From Frateuria_A sp051900535 (GTDB lineage: Bacteria > Pseudomonadota > Gammaproteobacteria > Xanthomonadales > Rhodanobacteraceae), in contig NZ_JBHZGI010000002.1 of the NCBI RefSeq assembly GCF_051900535.1, forward strand, positions 434,001 to 498,000: a DNA stretch of 64,000 nucleotides. Reading direction: 5' to 3'. The notes below the pieces were generated by a model, which did not search any database, had not been told where the DNA came from, and saw only the letters and a program-made list of their open reading frames with translations. This document shows positions 44,682-53,162 of this stretch, one piece after another; position 1 is the stretch's first letter; each line of letters starts with the position of its first letter. Made by a program: the position numbers and the translations under genes.

Positions 44682-44913
44682 GCGAAGGATCGCCAGTGGC
44701 TCCGCGCAGGGGCGGCTGGCGCACGGTAGCGAGGGCAGGTTGCAATGCCGTGACTCGCGCGCATCCGGTCATCGCTCTTTCGGGACGTTGCCGGCCCAAC
44801 GCGTTGCCGGCTGCAGGAGGTGCGGAGCGGCCCCGTGACGCGGCGGGTTTGCCTTCCCGATAGCAGCGTCCAAGGGCGCTCCTACCAATGGTCGTGCTTG
44901 CGGTGCGTGGACC

Positions 44914-45753
44914 TCAGGCCAGCGTTGCGCGCAGGTGCGCGTATACCGGATCGGTCTCCGGGCGGCGGCCGTGCCACAGCGCGAAGGCGTCGGCGGCCTG
45001 CTCCACCAGCATGCCCAGTCCGTCGCACGCGGCCCTGGCGCCGGCGGCCCTGGCCCAGGCCAGGAAACTCTGCGCGCCGCTGCCGTAGGACAGGTCGTAG
45101 CCGACCGTCTGCGCAGTGGCCAGGCTCGTCGGGAGCGCCAGCGGCTGGCCGAGCACGCCGGCCGAGGTGGCATGCACGATCAGGTCGAAGCTGCCCAGTT
45201 CATCAAGGTCCTGCCAGTAGCGCGCGCGTGCCCGCGTCACGCCCAGCGCAACGGCGAGCGCCGAGGCGGTATCCGGCGTGCGGTTGACGATGGTCAGCTC
45301 CTCCACGCCGGCGTCGAGCAACTCCCACGCTACGCCGCGCGCCGCACCGCCGGCGCCGAGCAGCAGCACGCGGCGGCCCTCCAGCGCGCACTGCTGGCGG
45401 CCGGTGAGGTCGCGCACCAGGCCGGCACCGTCGGTGTTGTGCGCTGCCAGGCGGCCGTCCGCAAGTCGGGTCAGCACGTTTGCGCTGCCGGCACGGCTCG
45501 CCGCCGCACTGTGCTCGTCGGCCAGAGCGAAGGCCGCGGCCTTGTGCGGCAGGGTGACGTTGGCGCCATGGGCGTGAGCCAGGAAGCGGCGCACGGTATC
45601 GGCAAACGCTTCGGGCGCCACGTCGATCGCGGTGTACTCGAGCGTGATGTCGCATTGCTCGCCGAACAGCCGGTGGATCGTCGGCGACAGGGAATGGCTG
45701 ATCGGGTGGCCAAACACCGCATAGCGTGCGGGAAGGTCGGTGCCGTGCGGCAT
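44914..45753 (-). CDS. aroE: Shikimate dehydrogenase
   Basis: A 279-residue NADPH enzyme that reduces 3-dehydroshikimate in the chorismate pathway. The substrate loop YAVFGHPISHSLSP, catalytic Lys71 (NVTLPHKAAAF) and Asp108 (NTDGAGL), and the dinucleotide loop LLGAGGAARG are all present. The start is MPHGTDL at 45753. A TAGAAT hexamer (45787-45782 on the minus strand) lies 28 bp upstream of the start and may be its -10 box. Confidence 0.95.
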   Translation of the reverse strand: MPHGTDLPARYAVFGHPISHSLSPTIHRLFGEQCDITLEYTAIDVAPEAFADTVRRFLAHAHGANVTLPHKAAAFALADEHSAAASRAGSANVLTRLADGRLAAHNTDGAGLVRDLTGRQQCALEGRRVLLLGAGGAARGVAWELLDAGVEELTIVNRTPDTASALAVALGVTRARARYWQDLDELGSFDLIVHATSAGVLGQPLALPTSLATAQTVGYDLSYGSGAQSFLAWARAAGARAACDGLGMLVEQAADAFALWHGRRPETDPVYAHLRATLA

Positions 45754-45866
45754 GGGCGGTCCCAAGGCGGTTGGTGCGCGCATTCTAGGCGCGCGCGGGG
45801 TCCGTCGCAGCCGCTGAGATGGAAGCCGCCCAGCATGGTTTCCGTGTCCCTTCCGGAGCCCCGACC

Positions 45867-46082
45867 ATGCCCGTTTCCCGATCCCAGGCGTTCACGTTCC
45901 AGCTGGCCGCCGGTGCCGGCCTGTGGGTGTTGTTCGGTACCTTCCTGCTCGCGCTGACACCCATGCCCGCGCATACCGATGCGCTCGGCTGGGCGCCACT
46001 GTTCTGGCTGCTGCTCGCACCGCTGTGCGTGCTGGCCGGCCTGCGCCTGCGGCGACTGGCCCTGGCCCTGCCAGGCGTCTGA
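45867..46082 (+). CDS. Small two-helix membrane protein
   Basis: A 71-residue hydrophobic protein with two predicted transmembrane helices (about 10-30 and 43-65) and a short loop. No family is recognised. The start at 45867 follows CGGAG; an in-frame ATG at 45819 would add 16 residues without a signal. It lies 110 bp upstream of, and in line with, the MHYT-GGDEF-EAL gene. Confidence 0.6.
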   Translation: MPVSRSQAFTFQLAAGAGLWVLFGTFLLALTPMPAHTDALGWAPLFWLLLAPLCVLAGLRLRRLALALPGV

Positions 46083-46192
46083 AGCTTCGGCCGAGGGGCA
46101 GGCGAATGCCGCCCCCGACGTGTCCGTTGTGCTACAACGCGCGATCGATTTCGCGACGCGCTGGCGTCCGGCAGGGGGCCGGCAACCCGGGC

Positions 46193-48283
46193 ATGATGGC
46201 GGTCAGTTACAACCCGTGGCTGGTGTTGCTGTCGCTCGCGCTGGCGGCGCTCGATGCCTATGTCGCATTCAGCGTCGTCGGTCGCATCGCGCGCTCGCGC
46301 GAGCCGGGCGCCGTGCTGTGGACCACGTTCGGCGCACTGGCGATGGGCTCGGGCGTGTGGGCCATGCACTTCATCGGCATGCTGGCGCTGCAGGTGCCGA
46401 TCCCGCTCGGCTACGACAGCCAGCAGACCACGTTGTCGGCCGTGCCGGTGGTGTTGGCCACCGGCGCCACGCTGTGGTTGCTGGCCCGGCATCCGACCCG
46501 GCGCGGCGCGGTTCTCGCCGGTTGCGCCATGGGCGTGGGCATGACGGCCATGCATTACCTGGGCGTGGGGGCGCTCGACATGCAGCCGGTGATCGCCTGG
46601 CGCGCGCCATGGACCATCGCCTCGTTGTTGTTCGCGGTCATCGGCTCGATCGCCGCGATCGCTCTGCACAGCGTCATCTGGCGCAGCGACCGGCGTCGCC
46701 GCTGGTGGTTGCGCATGCTGTCCGCGCTGATGCTGGGCGGCACCGCCACCGGGGTGCATTACCTGGGCATGATCGCGATGCAGTTCGCGCCCGGCGCGGT
46801 GAGCCTGCAGGCGCGCACCGGCCTCCATGGCCTGGGCCTGGGGCTGGCGGTCAGCCTGGTGTCGGGCCTGCTGCTGTTGCTTACGCTGGGCGTGAGCCTG
46901 GCGCACCGGCAGTTGCAGCGACACACCGAGGCCATCTCGCGCGAACTGGGCCAGGCCCGCGACGCGCTGAGCTGGCTGGCCTACCACGACGAACTAACCG
47001 CGCTGCCCAACCGCGCCAACGTGCTCGACCTGCTCGACCGGCTGCTGCCGCTGGCGCGCGAGGAGCGTTTCGAGGTGGCGGTGATGTTCGTCGACCTGGA
47101 CGGCTTCAAGTCGATCAACGACACGCTCGGCCACGAGGTGGGTGACGAGTTCCTGCGCTCGGTCGCCGACGCCCTGCGCGCGAGCGTGCGCAGCCGCGAC
47201 ACCGTGGCGCGCTTTGGCGGCGACGAGTTCGTGGTGGTGCTCGAGCGCTACCGCAGCGAGCAGAACCTGAGCGCGATCTGCCAGAAGATCCTGAGCCTGG
47301 TCAGCCGGCCGGTGACGGTCGCCGGCCACGCCGTGAGCGCCACGCCCAGCATCGGCGTGGCGATGTTCCCGCGCGATGGCGAGGACGCCGCCAGCCTGCT
47401 GCGCCACGCGGACCTGGCGATGTACAGCGCGAAGGAGCATGGCAAGGCCGGTTACTGCTTCTACCAGCCGTGCATGAGCGAACAGGCGCGCGACCGGCTG
47501 CTGCTTTCGGCCGAGCTGCGCGAGGCGCTGCAGCGCGAGGAGCTCGTCGTCCACTACCAGCCGAAGGTAGCGCTGGACAGCCGGCGCGTGGTCGGCCTGG
47601 AGGCGCTGGTGCGCTGGCCGCATCCCGAGCGCGGCCTGTTGCTGCCCAATCACTTCGTGTCCCTGGCCGAAGGCAGCGGGCTGATCGGCCAGCTCGGTCG
47701 CGTGGTATTGCGCCAGGTCGCGCGCCAGCTGGCGCAGTGGCGTGCCCGCGGGTTGCCGCTGGTCCCGGTGGCGATCAACGTGTCATTGCAGGAGATCCAG
47801 GACGGCCATTTCGTCGCCGGGCTGCTCGGTACGCTGCGCGAGTTCGGCCTGCACCCGAGCCTGATCGAGTTCGAGATCACCGAGTCGGCGGCGATGAAGA
47901 ACGCCGAGCACACGCTGCGCCAGTTGCGCCAGCTCGAAGCGCTGGGTTTCCGCATGGCGATCGACGATTTCGGCACCGGCTTCTCGAGCCTGAGCCACCT
48001 GCGCCAGTTGCCGACGCAGACGATCAAGATCGACCAGAGTTTCGTGCAGGGCGCCGAGCGCAACCCGGCCGACCGCGACATCACCGAGGCGATCATCGCG
48101 CTGGCGCGCAAACTGCGGCTGACCACCGTGGCCGAAGGCATCGAAACCGAGGCGCAGGCCGCGTGGCTGCGCGAGGCCGGCTGCGAGATCGGCCAGGGTT
48201 TCCTGTTCGTGCCGCCGTTGCCCGCATCGCAGGTGCCGGCGCTGCTGCTGGGCGAGCGCACGCCGGCAATCAGCGCCCTGTAG
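46193..48283 (+). CDS. MHYT-GGDEF-EAL bifunctional c-di-GMP protein
   Basis: A 696-residue inner-membrane signalling protein. The MHYT sensor (about 1-245, with AMHFIGM, AMHYLGV and GVHYLGM) is thought to bind a metal and sense a gas or redox signal. The diguanylate cyclase domain has an intact GGDEF (near 341) and an I-site RSRD exactly five residues ahead of it. The EAL phosphodiesterase domain also looks complete (GLEALVRW, EITESA, DDFGTGFSSL, IKIDQSF, AEGIET). Both activities may therefore work. It ends 4 bp from the stop codon of the convergent RimK-like gene. Confidence 0.93.
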   Translation: MMAVSYNPWLVLLSLALAALDAYVAFSVVGRIARSREPGAVLWTTFGALAMGSGVWAMHFIGMLALQVPIPLGYDSQQTTLSAVPVVLATGATLWLLARHPTRRGAVLAGCAMGVGMTAMHYLGVGALDMQPVIAWRAPWTIASLLFAVIGSIAAIALHSVIWRSDRRRRWWLRMLSALMLGGTATGVHYLGMIAMQFAPGAVSLQARTGLHGLGLGLAVSLVSGLLLLLTLGVSLAHRQLQRHTEAISRELGQARDALSWLAYHDELTALPNRANVLDLLDRLLPLAREERFEVAVMFVDLDGFKSINDTLGHEVGDEFLRSVADALRASVRSRDTVARFGGDEFVVVLERYRSEQNLSAICQKILSLVSRPVTVAGHAVSATPSIGVAMFPRDGEDAASLLRHADLAMYSAKEHGKAGYCFYQPCMSEQARDRLLLSAELREALQREELVVHYQPKVALDSRRVVGLEALVRWPHPERGLLLPNHFVSLAEGSGLIGQLGRVVLRQVARQLAQWRARGLPLVPVAINVSLQEIQDGHFVAGLLGTLREFGLHPSLIEFEITESAAMKNAEHTLRQLRQLEALGFRMAIDDFGTGFSSLSHLRQLPTQTIKIDQSFVQGAERNPADRDITEAIIALARKLRLTTVAEGIETEAQAAWLREAGCEIGQGFLFVPPLPASQVPALLLGERTPAISAL

Positions 48284-48286
48284 GAG

Positions 48287-49771
48287 CTACCGGCCGATGC
48301 CCAGGCGCTTGTGCTCCATGCGCCGCAGGAACTCCTGCATGATGCGCCGGTACAGGTCCACGCCCAGGTAGGCGTCCTCCACGCCGGCGTCGATCGACGG
48401 ATTGTCGTTGACCTCGATCACCACCGGCTTGCTGCCGACCTGCTTGAGGTCGACGCCGTACAGCCCATCGCCGACCGCCTGGGTCGCCTTGAGCGCCAGC
48501 TTGACGACTTCGGCCGGTGCATCGCGCACCGCCACGGTCTCGAAGCCGCCGGACTTGGCGGTGCCCTTGGCGCCGTGGTTGTAGATCTGCCAGTGGCCGC
48601 GCGACATGTAGTACTTGCAGGCGTAGAGCGGCTCGCGGTTGAGCACGCCGATGCGCCAGTCGAACTCGGTATAGACGAATTCCTGCGCCAGCAGCAGCGC
48701 GCTGTGCGAGAACAGCTCGCCCGCCGCCTTCTCCAGCGCCTCGGCGTTCTCCACCTTGACCACGCCGCGCGAGAACGAGCCGTCGGGAATCTTCAGAACC
48801 AGCGGGAAGCCGAGCTTGGCGGCGGTGTCCTTCCACGCCTTGGCGTTGTCGCGGTAGAGGATCTCCGTGCGCGGCACGGCGAGCTTGCGCGAGACCATCA
48901 GGTCGTTGAGGAATATCTTGTTGGTGCAGCGCAGGATCGAGGTTGGATCGTCGATCACCACCATGCCTTCCTTCTCCGCGCGGTGGGCGAAGCGGTAGGT
49001 GTGGTTGTCGCTCGCCGTGGTCTCGCGGATGAACAGGCCGTCGTATTCGGCCAGGCGCGGATAGTCGATCTTGCCGATCGGGTCGACCTCGATGCCCAGT
49101 TCCTTGCCCGCGGCGATGAAGGTCTTGAGCGCCTTTTTGTTCGACGGCGGCATCGCCTCGTCGGGATCGACCAGCATCGCGATGTCGTAGCGGTACAGCT
49201 TGCGCGTGCGCGGCTTGCGCCAGAGCTTGCGCGAGAAGCGGTCCAGCTCCGCCGCGAAGGCGTCCTCCTGCGCGTCGTCCAGCGTGTGCAGGCCGACCGG
49301 CTTGATCGAGGCGACCTGCCACACGCGCTCGCGCTCGAACTCGATGCGCAACAGCGGGCAGGGGAACATCTCGAACAACTGCCGGGCCAGGTCCTGCAGC
49401 GCCGGGTAGGCGGTCTCGCCGAAATACACCAGGATGCCGAAGTCGGTGGTATCGCGACCGCCGGCAGGCAGGAAGTGGGTGAGCTTGCTGTTGAGGTCCT
49501 CGATGTCCAGGCCGTACAGCGAGCGGCGGCGCAGGTCGTTGATGGTGCGCACCGAGGGCAGCACCTTGTGCCCGCGCGCCTCGGCCAGCAGCGAGACGTA
49601 GTAGCCGGTGCCCAGGTACTTGTAGCTGCGGCACAGGTTGATCACGTGGGTGCGTTCGTCGTCGCCGCCGACTGGTTCGCGCAGGTAGTCCATTGCGCTC
49701 ATGACGTCCACGGAAGGGTAGTAGGCGCTCCAGTCGGAGGCTTTCTCGACGACGATCACCAGGCGGGTCAT
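48287..49771 (-). CDS. RLAN-RimK ATP-grasp ligase
   Basis: A 494-residue protein of the RimK family. The N-terminal ~190 residues form the RLAN domain (MTRLVIVVEKASDWSAYYPS; YVSLLAEARGHKVLPSVRTI); the C-terminal part is an ATP-grasp domain with DDPTSILRCTNKIFLNDLM, the lid KIPDGSFSRGVVKV and the Mg-binding end VVIEVNDNPSIDAGVED. Such enzymes join amino acids by peptide or amide bonds at a C-terminal carboxylate. It is too long to be RimK proper (300 residues). A GNAT acetyltransferase gene is divergent 196 bp away; comparative genomics links RLAN-RimK, GNAT and a peptidase in uncharacterised peptide-making cassettes. Confidence 0.88.
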   Translation of the reverse strand: MTRLVIVVEKASDWSAYYPSVDVMSAMDYLREPVGGDDERTHVINLCRSYKYLGTGYYVSLLAEARGHKVLPSVRTINDLRRRSLYGLDIEDLNSKLTHFLPAGGRDTTDFGILVYFGETAYPALQDLARQLFEMFPCPLLRIEFERERVWQVASIKPVGLHTLDDAQEDAFAAELDRFSRKLWRKPRTRKLYRYDIAMLVDPDEAMPPSNKKALKTFIAAGKELGIEVDPIGKIDYPRLAEYDGLFIRETTASDNHTYRFAHRAEKEGMVVIDDPTSILRCTNKIFLNDLMVSRKLAVPRTEILYRDNAKAWKDTAAKLGFPLVLKIPDGSFSRGVVKVENAEALEKAAGELFSHSALLLAQEFVYTEFDWRIGVLNREPLYACKYYMSRGHWQIYNHGAKGTAKSGGFETVAVRDAPAEVVKLALKATQAVGDGLYGVDLKQVGSKPVVIEVNDNPSIDAGVEDAYLGVDLYRRIMQEFLRRMEHKRLGIGR

Positions 49772-49955
49772 GGCACCTCGTTACACGCAAAAGGGGATGC
49801 CGTCGCGCCACGGAACGGGGCGGCAGGGCGCAAGTGGCGAAGTGTGGGCATAGGCGCGGCGGTGCGCAACGGTGGTGCGCGCATCGGTTCAGCGTGCCGT
49901 CGCCGTCGGTAAATCGCGACGCCGGCTGGGCTGAAGTCCGCCGGGTGATTCTGCG

Positions 49956-49961
49956 TAGACT
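49956..49961 (+). promoter_or_regulatory. -10-like hexamer TAGACT, probable leaderless start
   Basis: TAGACT ends 6 bp before the ATG at 49968 of the GNAT gene; no Shine-Dalgarno. Confidence 0.35.
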
Positions 49962-49967
49962 TGCGTC

Positions 49968-50450
49968 ATGACGCTAGCGCCCGCCCACGCCCTGCCGGTT
50001 CCCGTGCGTCGCGCCACGCCGGCAGACCTCGACGCCCTGGTGGCGCTGGAACTTCGCGCCTTCAGCGGCGACCGCATGAGCCGCGCGCAGTACCGCCGCC
50101 ATCTCGCCAGCCCGCGCGCGGCCGTGCTCGTCGCCGACGTGCCGGGCGAAGGCCTGCTCGGCAGCGCGCTGGTGTTCTTCCGCGAGGGCAGCACGCGAGC
50201 GCGGCTGTATTCGATCGCCACCGCGCCACAAGCGCGCGGGCGCGGCATCGGCGCACGCCTGCTGGCCGCCGCCGAAGAGGCCGCCCGTGCGGGCGGCTGC
50301 CGCGCGGTGCGGCTGGAAGTGCGCGTGGACAATACCTCCGCCATGGCGATGTACGAGCGCGCCGGCTATCGGCGGATCGGTCGTTACGCGGCTTACTACG
50401 AGGATGGCGCCGACGCCTGGCGCTACGAGAAGAGCGTCGCGGTTTCCTGA
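49968..50450 (+). CDS. GNAT family N-acetyltransferase
   Basis: A 160-residue acetyl-CoA transferase. The CoA-binding motif A is YSIATAPQARGRGIGARLL (signature QARGRGIGA at 88-96), and motif B is DNTSAMAMYERAGYRRIGR. The overall form is RimI-like. Its divergent partner is the RLAN-RimK ligase gene, a pairing seen in other genomes, so its acceptor may be the N-terminus of the ligase product. Only one gene of that putative cassette is certain here, because no peptidase lies next to the pair. Confidence 0.88.
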   Translation: MTLAPAHALPVPVRRATPADLDALVALELRAFSGDRMSRAQYRRHLASPRAAVLVADVPGEGLLGSALVFFREGSTRARLYSIATAPQARGRGIGARLLAAAEEAARAGGCRAVRLEVRVDNTSAMAMYERAGYRRIGRYAAYYEDGADAWRYEKSVAVS

Positions 50451-50564
50451 GCGCTGCCCGACGTTACGGGACCTTCCGGCTTCGGCGCTTTGCGCCTGCG
50501 CGTGGGCTGCTTCGTCTGGAACGATGCCGTTCGCGCCACGCGCAGGCCGGGTCGAAGCATCACC

Positions 50565-51248
50565 TCAGAGCGGATGCGCGATCCGGTCGGCCGTTTCGTC
50601 GTCGGGCCGCGCCACCAGCGCGCCGGTGCGCATCAGGCTCACCGTGTAATGACCGCCGTCGACCAGCGGCAGGTAGATGCCGCTGCCGTAGACGGTATCG
50701 ACCATCGGCAGCCAGTCGGGATGGGCGCGGGCCAGGGTGACCAGGTCGCCTTCGCCTGCGTCGCGGAAGTCGACCACCGTGCGCATCTGGCTCATCTCCT
50801 CCGCCGGGTCGTCGTAGCGGCCCGAGAGTCGATCCAGGCGATACAGCGGCGGCATTCCGGCAAGCACGGCCGGCAGCTTCCACTTGAGCACCAGCGCCTC
50901 GATCCGCCAGGCATCGCCGGCCAGGGCCACGTCGCGATGCTGTCCGTCGGGCCAGGTCAGCGTGAGCGCCCAGCGTTGCGGCGAAAGGATGCGCGCGTCG
51001 ACCGTCACCACGGGCGCTTCCTCGCCGAGCAGTCGGTAGCCGCGCAGGCTCCATCCGGCGCCGGCCAGCAGCAGCGCCAGGCCCAGCCCCACCAGCAGGA
51101 ACACCGTGCGCAGGATCGCCGCGAACGGCCGGCGTGCGCGCAGCCGGCGGCCCAGCGCCACCAGTTGCACCAGCGCGAACAGCAGCGCCAGCGCGGCGAG
51201 GATCCACAGCAGGGTACTTGGCAGCTGCAACAGCGTGGCCCAATCCAT
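50565..51248 (-). CDS. Membrane protein of unknown function
   Basis: A 227-residue protein with two N-terminal transmembrane helices (about 7-32 and 44-66) and a beta-rich periplasmic domain (SPQRWALTLTWPDGQHRDVA; YDDPAEEMSQMRTVVDF; GSGIYLPLVDGGHYTVSLM). No family is recognised. The ATG at 51248 is preferred to the TTG at 51257. It is divergent from lptM-dapF, and the shared 62-bp gap holds a perfect palindrome with a -10 box on each strand. Confidence 0.75.
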   Translation of the reverse strand: MDWATLLQLPSTLLWILAALALLFALVQLVALGRRLRARRPFAAILRTVFLLVGLGLALLLAGAGWSLRGYRLLGEEAPVVTVDARILSPQRWALTLTWPDGQHRDVALAGDAWRIEALVLKWKLPAVLAGMPPLYRLDRLSGRYDDPAEEMSQMRTVVDFRDAGEGDLVTLARAHPDWLPMVDTVYGSGIYLPLVDGGHYTVSLMRTGALVARPDDETADRIAHPL

Positions 51249-51267
51249 CGAAGGCAATCCGCGACGT

Positions 51268-51285
51268 TATGATGCGCGCATCATA
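51268..51285. promoter_or_regulatory. Symmetric divergent promoter palindrome
   Basis: TATGATGCGCGCATCATA is an 18-bp perfect palindrome. Its left arm is a -10 box (TATGAT) for lptM-dapF on the plus strand, and its right arm is the same box on the minus strand for the gene ending at 50565. Each start site would fall inside the other arm's region, so the two promoters compete for one melted stretch, or a dimer bound there shuts both off. Confidence 0.6.
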
Positions 51286-51310
51286 GCCGCCGCCCCGTCG
51301 AGGAAGCCCG

Positions 51311-51478
51311 ATGCGCCGATTCATCCTCTGCACCGCCCTGTTGGTCGTCGCGGGCCTGCTCGCCGGTTGCGGCAACAAGGGCCCGCTGGTGCTGCCGCCG
51401 GGGCAATCCAACACGGTGGCGCCGGACGCCTCGGTGCCGGCGCCGGCCACGAGCGCGCCGCTGCCCGACGGACCGTGA
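51311..51478 (+). CDS. lptM: LPS translocon maturation chaperone LptM (YifL family lipoprotein)
   Basis: A 55-residue lipoprotein. Signal peptide MRRFILCTALLVVAGLLAGC has the lipobox LAGC with Cys20, followed by GNKGPLVLPP, the conserved YifL/LptM segment, and a low-complexity proline/alanine tail. LptM helps LptD oxidative maturation in E. coli. Gene order lptM-dapF-DUF484-xerC is the same as in E. coli. Its stop codon overlaps the dapF start (TGATG), implying translational coupling. Confidence 0.88.
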   Translation: MRRFILCTALLVVAGLLAGCGNKGPLVLPPGQSNTVAPDASVPAPATSAPLPDGP

Positions 51479-52314
51479 TGCGTTTTTCCAAGATGCACGG
51501 CATCGGCAACGACTTCGTCGTGGTCGATGCGCGTGATGTCCCGCTCGCGCTCGCGCCGGCGCAGATCCGCGCGCTGGCCGACCGCCACACTGGGATCGGC
51601 TGCGACCAGCTGCTCAGCGTGGAAGCCGCGCGCGACCCGTCCTGCGCGTTCTACTACGGCATCTGGAACGCCGATGGCAGCCCCTCGGGCCAGTGCGGCA
51701 ACGGCGTGCGCTGCGTGGCGGCGTGGCTGCATCGCGCCGGTGCGCTGACGCTGGACACGCCCGTGCGCATCGAGAGTCCCTCCGGGCCGGTCGGCGTGCG
51801 CGTACTGGATGCCCACCGCGTGACGGTGGACATGGGCGAGCCGGAGTTCGAGCCGGAGCGCATCCCGTTTGCGGCGGAAGGTTCGGCCGAGGTCTATTCG
51901 CTTTCGCTCGGCGAAGATTCCGTGCAGGTTGGCGCCGTATCGATGGGTAATCCGCACGTGGTGGTCGCCGTCGAGGACCTGGCCGATCCCTCCCTCGCAG
52001 GGCTGGGTCCACAGCTCACCAGCCACCCGCGCTTTCCCGCGGGCGCCAACGCCGGCTTCGTGCAGATCCTGAGCCGCGGCCACCTGCGCCTGCGCGTGCA
52101 CGAGCGCGGCAGCGGCTGGACGCAGGCCTGCGGCACCGGCGCGTGCGCCGCCGTGGCGGTGCTGCGACGGCGTGGCCAGGTGGACGAAAGCGTCCAGGTC
52201 GACCTGCCCGGCGGACGCCTGCAGATCGACTGGGCCGGTCCCGGCCACACGCTGTGGATGACCGGGCCCGCGGCATTCGCCTTCGAGGGCGAGTGGTCGC
52301 CGGACGCGGCGTAG
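51478..52314 (+). CDS. dapF: Diaminopimelate epimerase
   Basis: A 278-residue enzyme that converts LL- to meso-diaminopimelate for lysine and peptidoglycan synthesis. The two catalytic cysteines are Cys73 (SPSGQCGNGVRC) and Cys218 (TQACGTGACA); the start MRFSKMHGIGNDFVV is diagnostic. It overlaps lptM by one base. The 161-bp gap after it holds no recognisable element. Confidence 0.97.
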   Translation: MRFSKMHGIGNDFVVVDARDVPLALAPAQIRALADRHTGIGCDQLLSVEAARDPSCAFYYGIWNADGSPSGQCGNGVRCVAAWLHRAGALTLDTPVRIESPSGPVGVRVLDAHRVTVDMGEPEFEPERIPFAAEGSAEVYSLSLGEDSVQVGAVSMGNPHVVVAVEDLADPSLAGLGPQLTSHPRFPAGANAGFVQILSRGHLRLRVHERGSGWTQACGTGACAAVAVLRRRGQVDESVQVDLPGGRLQIDWAGPGHTLWMTGPAAFAFEGEWSPDAA

Positions 52315-52475
52315 GCTGGGCGCCAGGCCACCACGAGGTGCGGCAACGGTGGGGCGGAAGCCCGCCCCACGCGCGGAGGTTCGCTCAAACCTGCATTGGC
52401 GATTGATGCGCAGGCGCGCGCGTCGCACACTCGGGGCAGGCCGATCCGCCGCCTGACGTTTCCTTAGGTCGTTCC

Positions 52476-53162
52476 ATGCCCGACACCCTGCTCGACGAGA
52501 TCCCCGGCGCCACCGCGGTCGCCGCTTACCTCAAGCGCCATCCGCACTTCCTGGCCGATTACCCGGACCTCGCCGCGCAGCTGACGCTGCCGCGAAGCGA
52601 GGGTCCGGTCGCGTCGCTGGCGATGTACCAGCTTCAGCAGTTGCGCGAGAAGAACGCCGAGCTCGAGCGCCGCCTGGCCGAGCTGATCACGATCGCCGCG
52701 GAAAACGAGCGGCTGATGCAACGCGTGCACGAACTCAACGTGACCATGCTGCGTGCGGCCACGCCCTCGCTGGCGGCGCGCAGCGTGATCAGCCGGCTGG
52801 CCAGCGATTTCCGTATTGAGCAGGTGCGGCTGGTGCTGTTCGGGCAGACCTACGGCCTGCCGCAGGCCGAATGGCTGGTGCTCGAACCAGGCGGCCGCGC
52901 CGCGTTGACCGAGTTCGCCGGTTTCCAGGGCAACCACGAGCCGCTGGTCGGGCGCCTGTCCGCCGAGCGCCTGTACCGCCTGTTCGGCGACCACGCGCCC
53001 GAGGTGCACTCGGCGGCGGTGATGCCGCTGGGCGAGTTGGGCCTGCTTGCCTTGGGCAGCGCCGACCCGAACCACTTCCAGCCAGGCATGGGCACGCTGT
53101 TCCTGAAGATGCTCGCCGCCACCGTCGCTGCCGCGCTGACCCGTTCGCAGGAGCTGGCCTGA
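52476..53162 (+). CDS. DUF484 family protein (YigA-like)
   Basis: A 228-residue protein: an N-terminal segment FLKRHPHFLADYPDLAAQL-like (here YLKRHPHFLADYPDLAAQL) and a coiled-coil (about 48-75, LQQLREKNAELERRLAELIT), then a GAF-like domain (about 85-225). The family is always near xerC in gammaproteobacteria, and its function is unknown. xerC begins at its stop codon. No ribosome binding site is visible; a TTAGGT hexamer ends 6 bp before the ATG. Confidence 0.9.
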   Translation: MPDTLLDEIPGATAVAAYLKRHPHFLADYPDLAAQLTLPRSEGPVASLAMYQLQQLREKNAELERRLAELITIAAENERLMQRVHELNVTMLRAATPSLAARSVISRLASDFRIEQVRLVLFGQTYGLPQAEWLVLEPGGRAALTEFAGFQGNHEPLVGRLSAERLYRLFGDHAPEVHSAAVMPLGELGLLALGSADPNHFQPGMGTLFLKMLAATVAAALTRSQELA

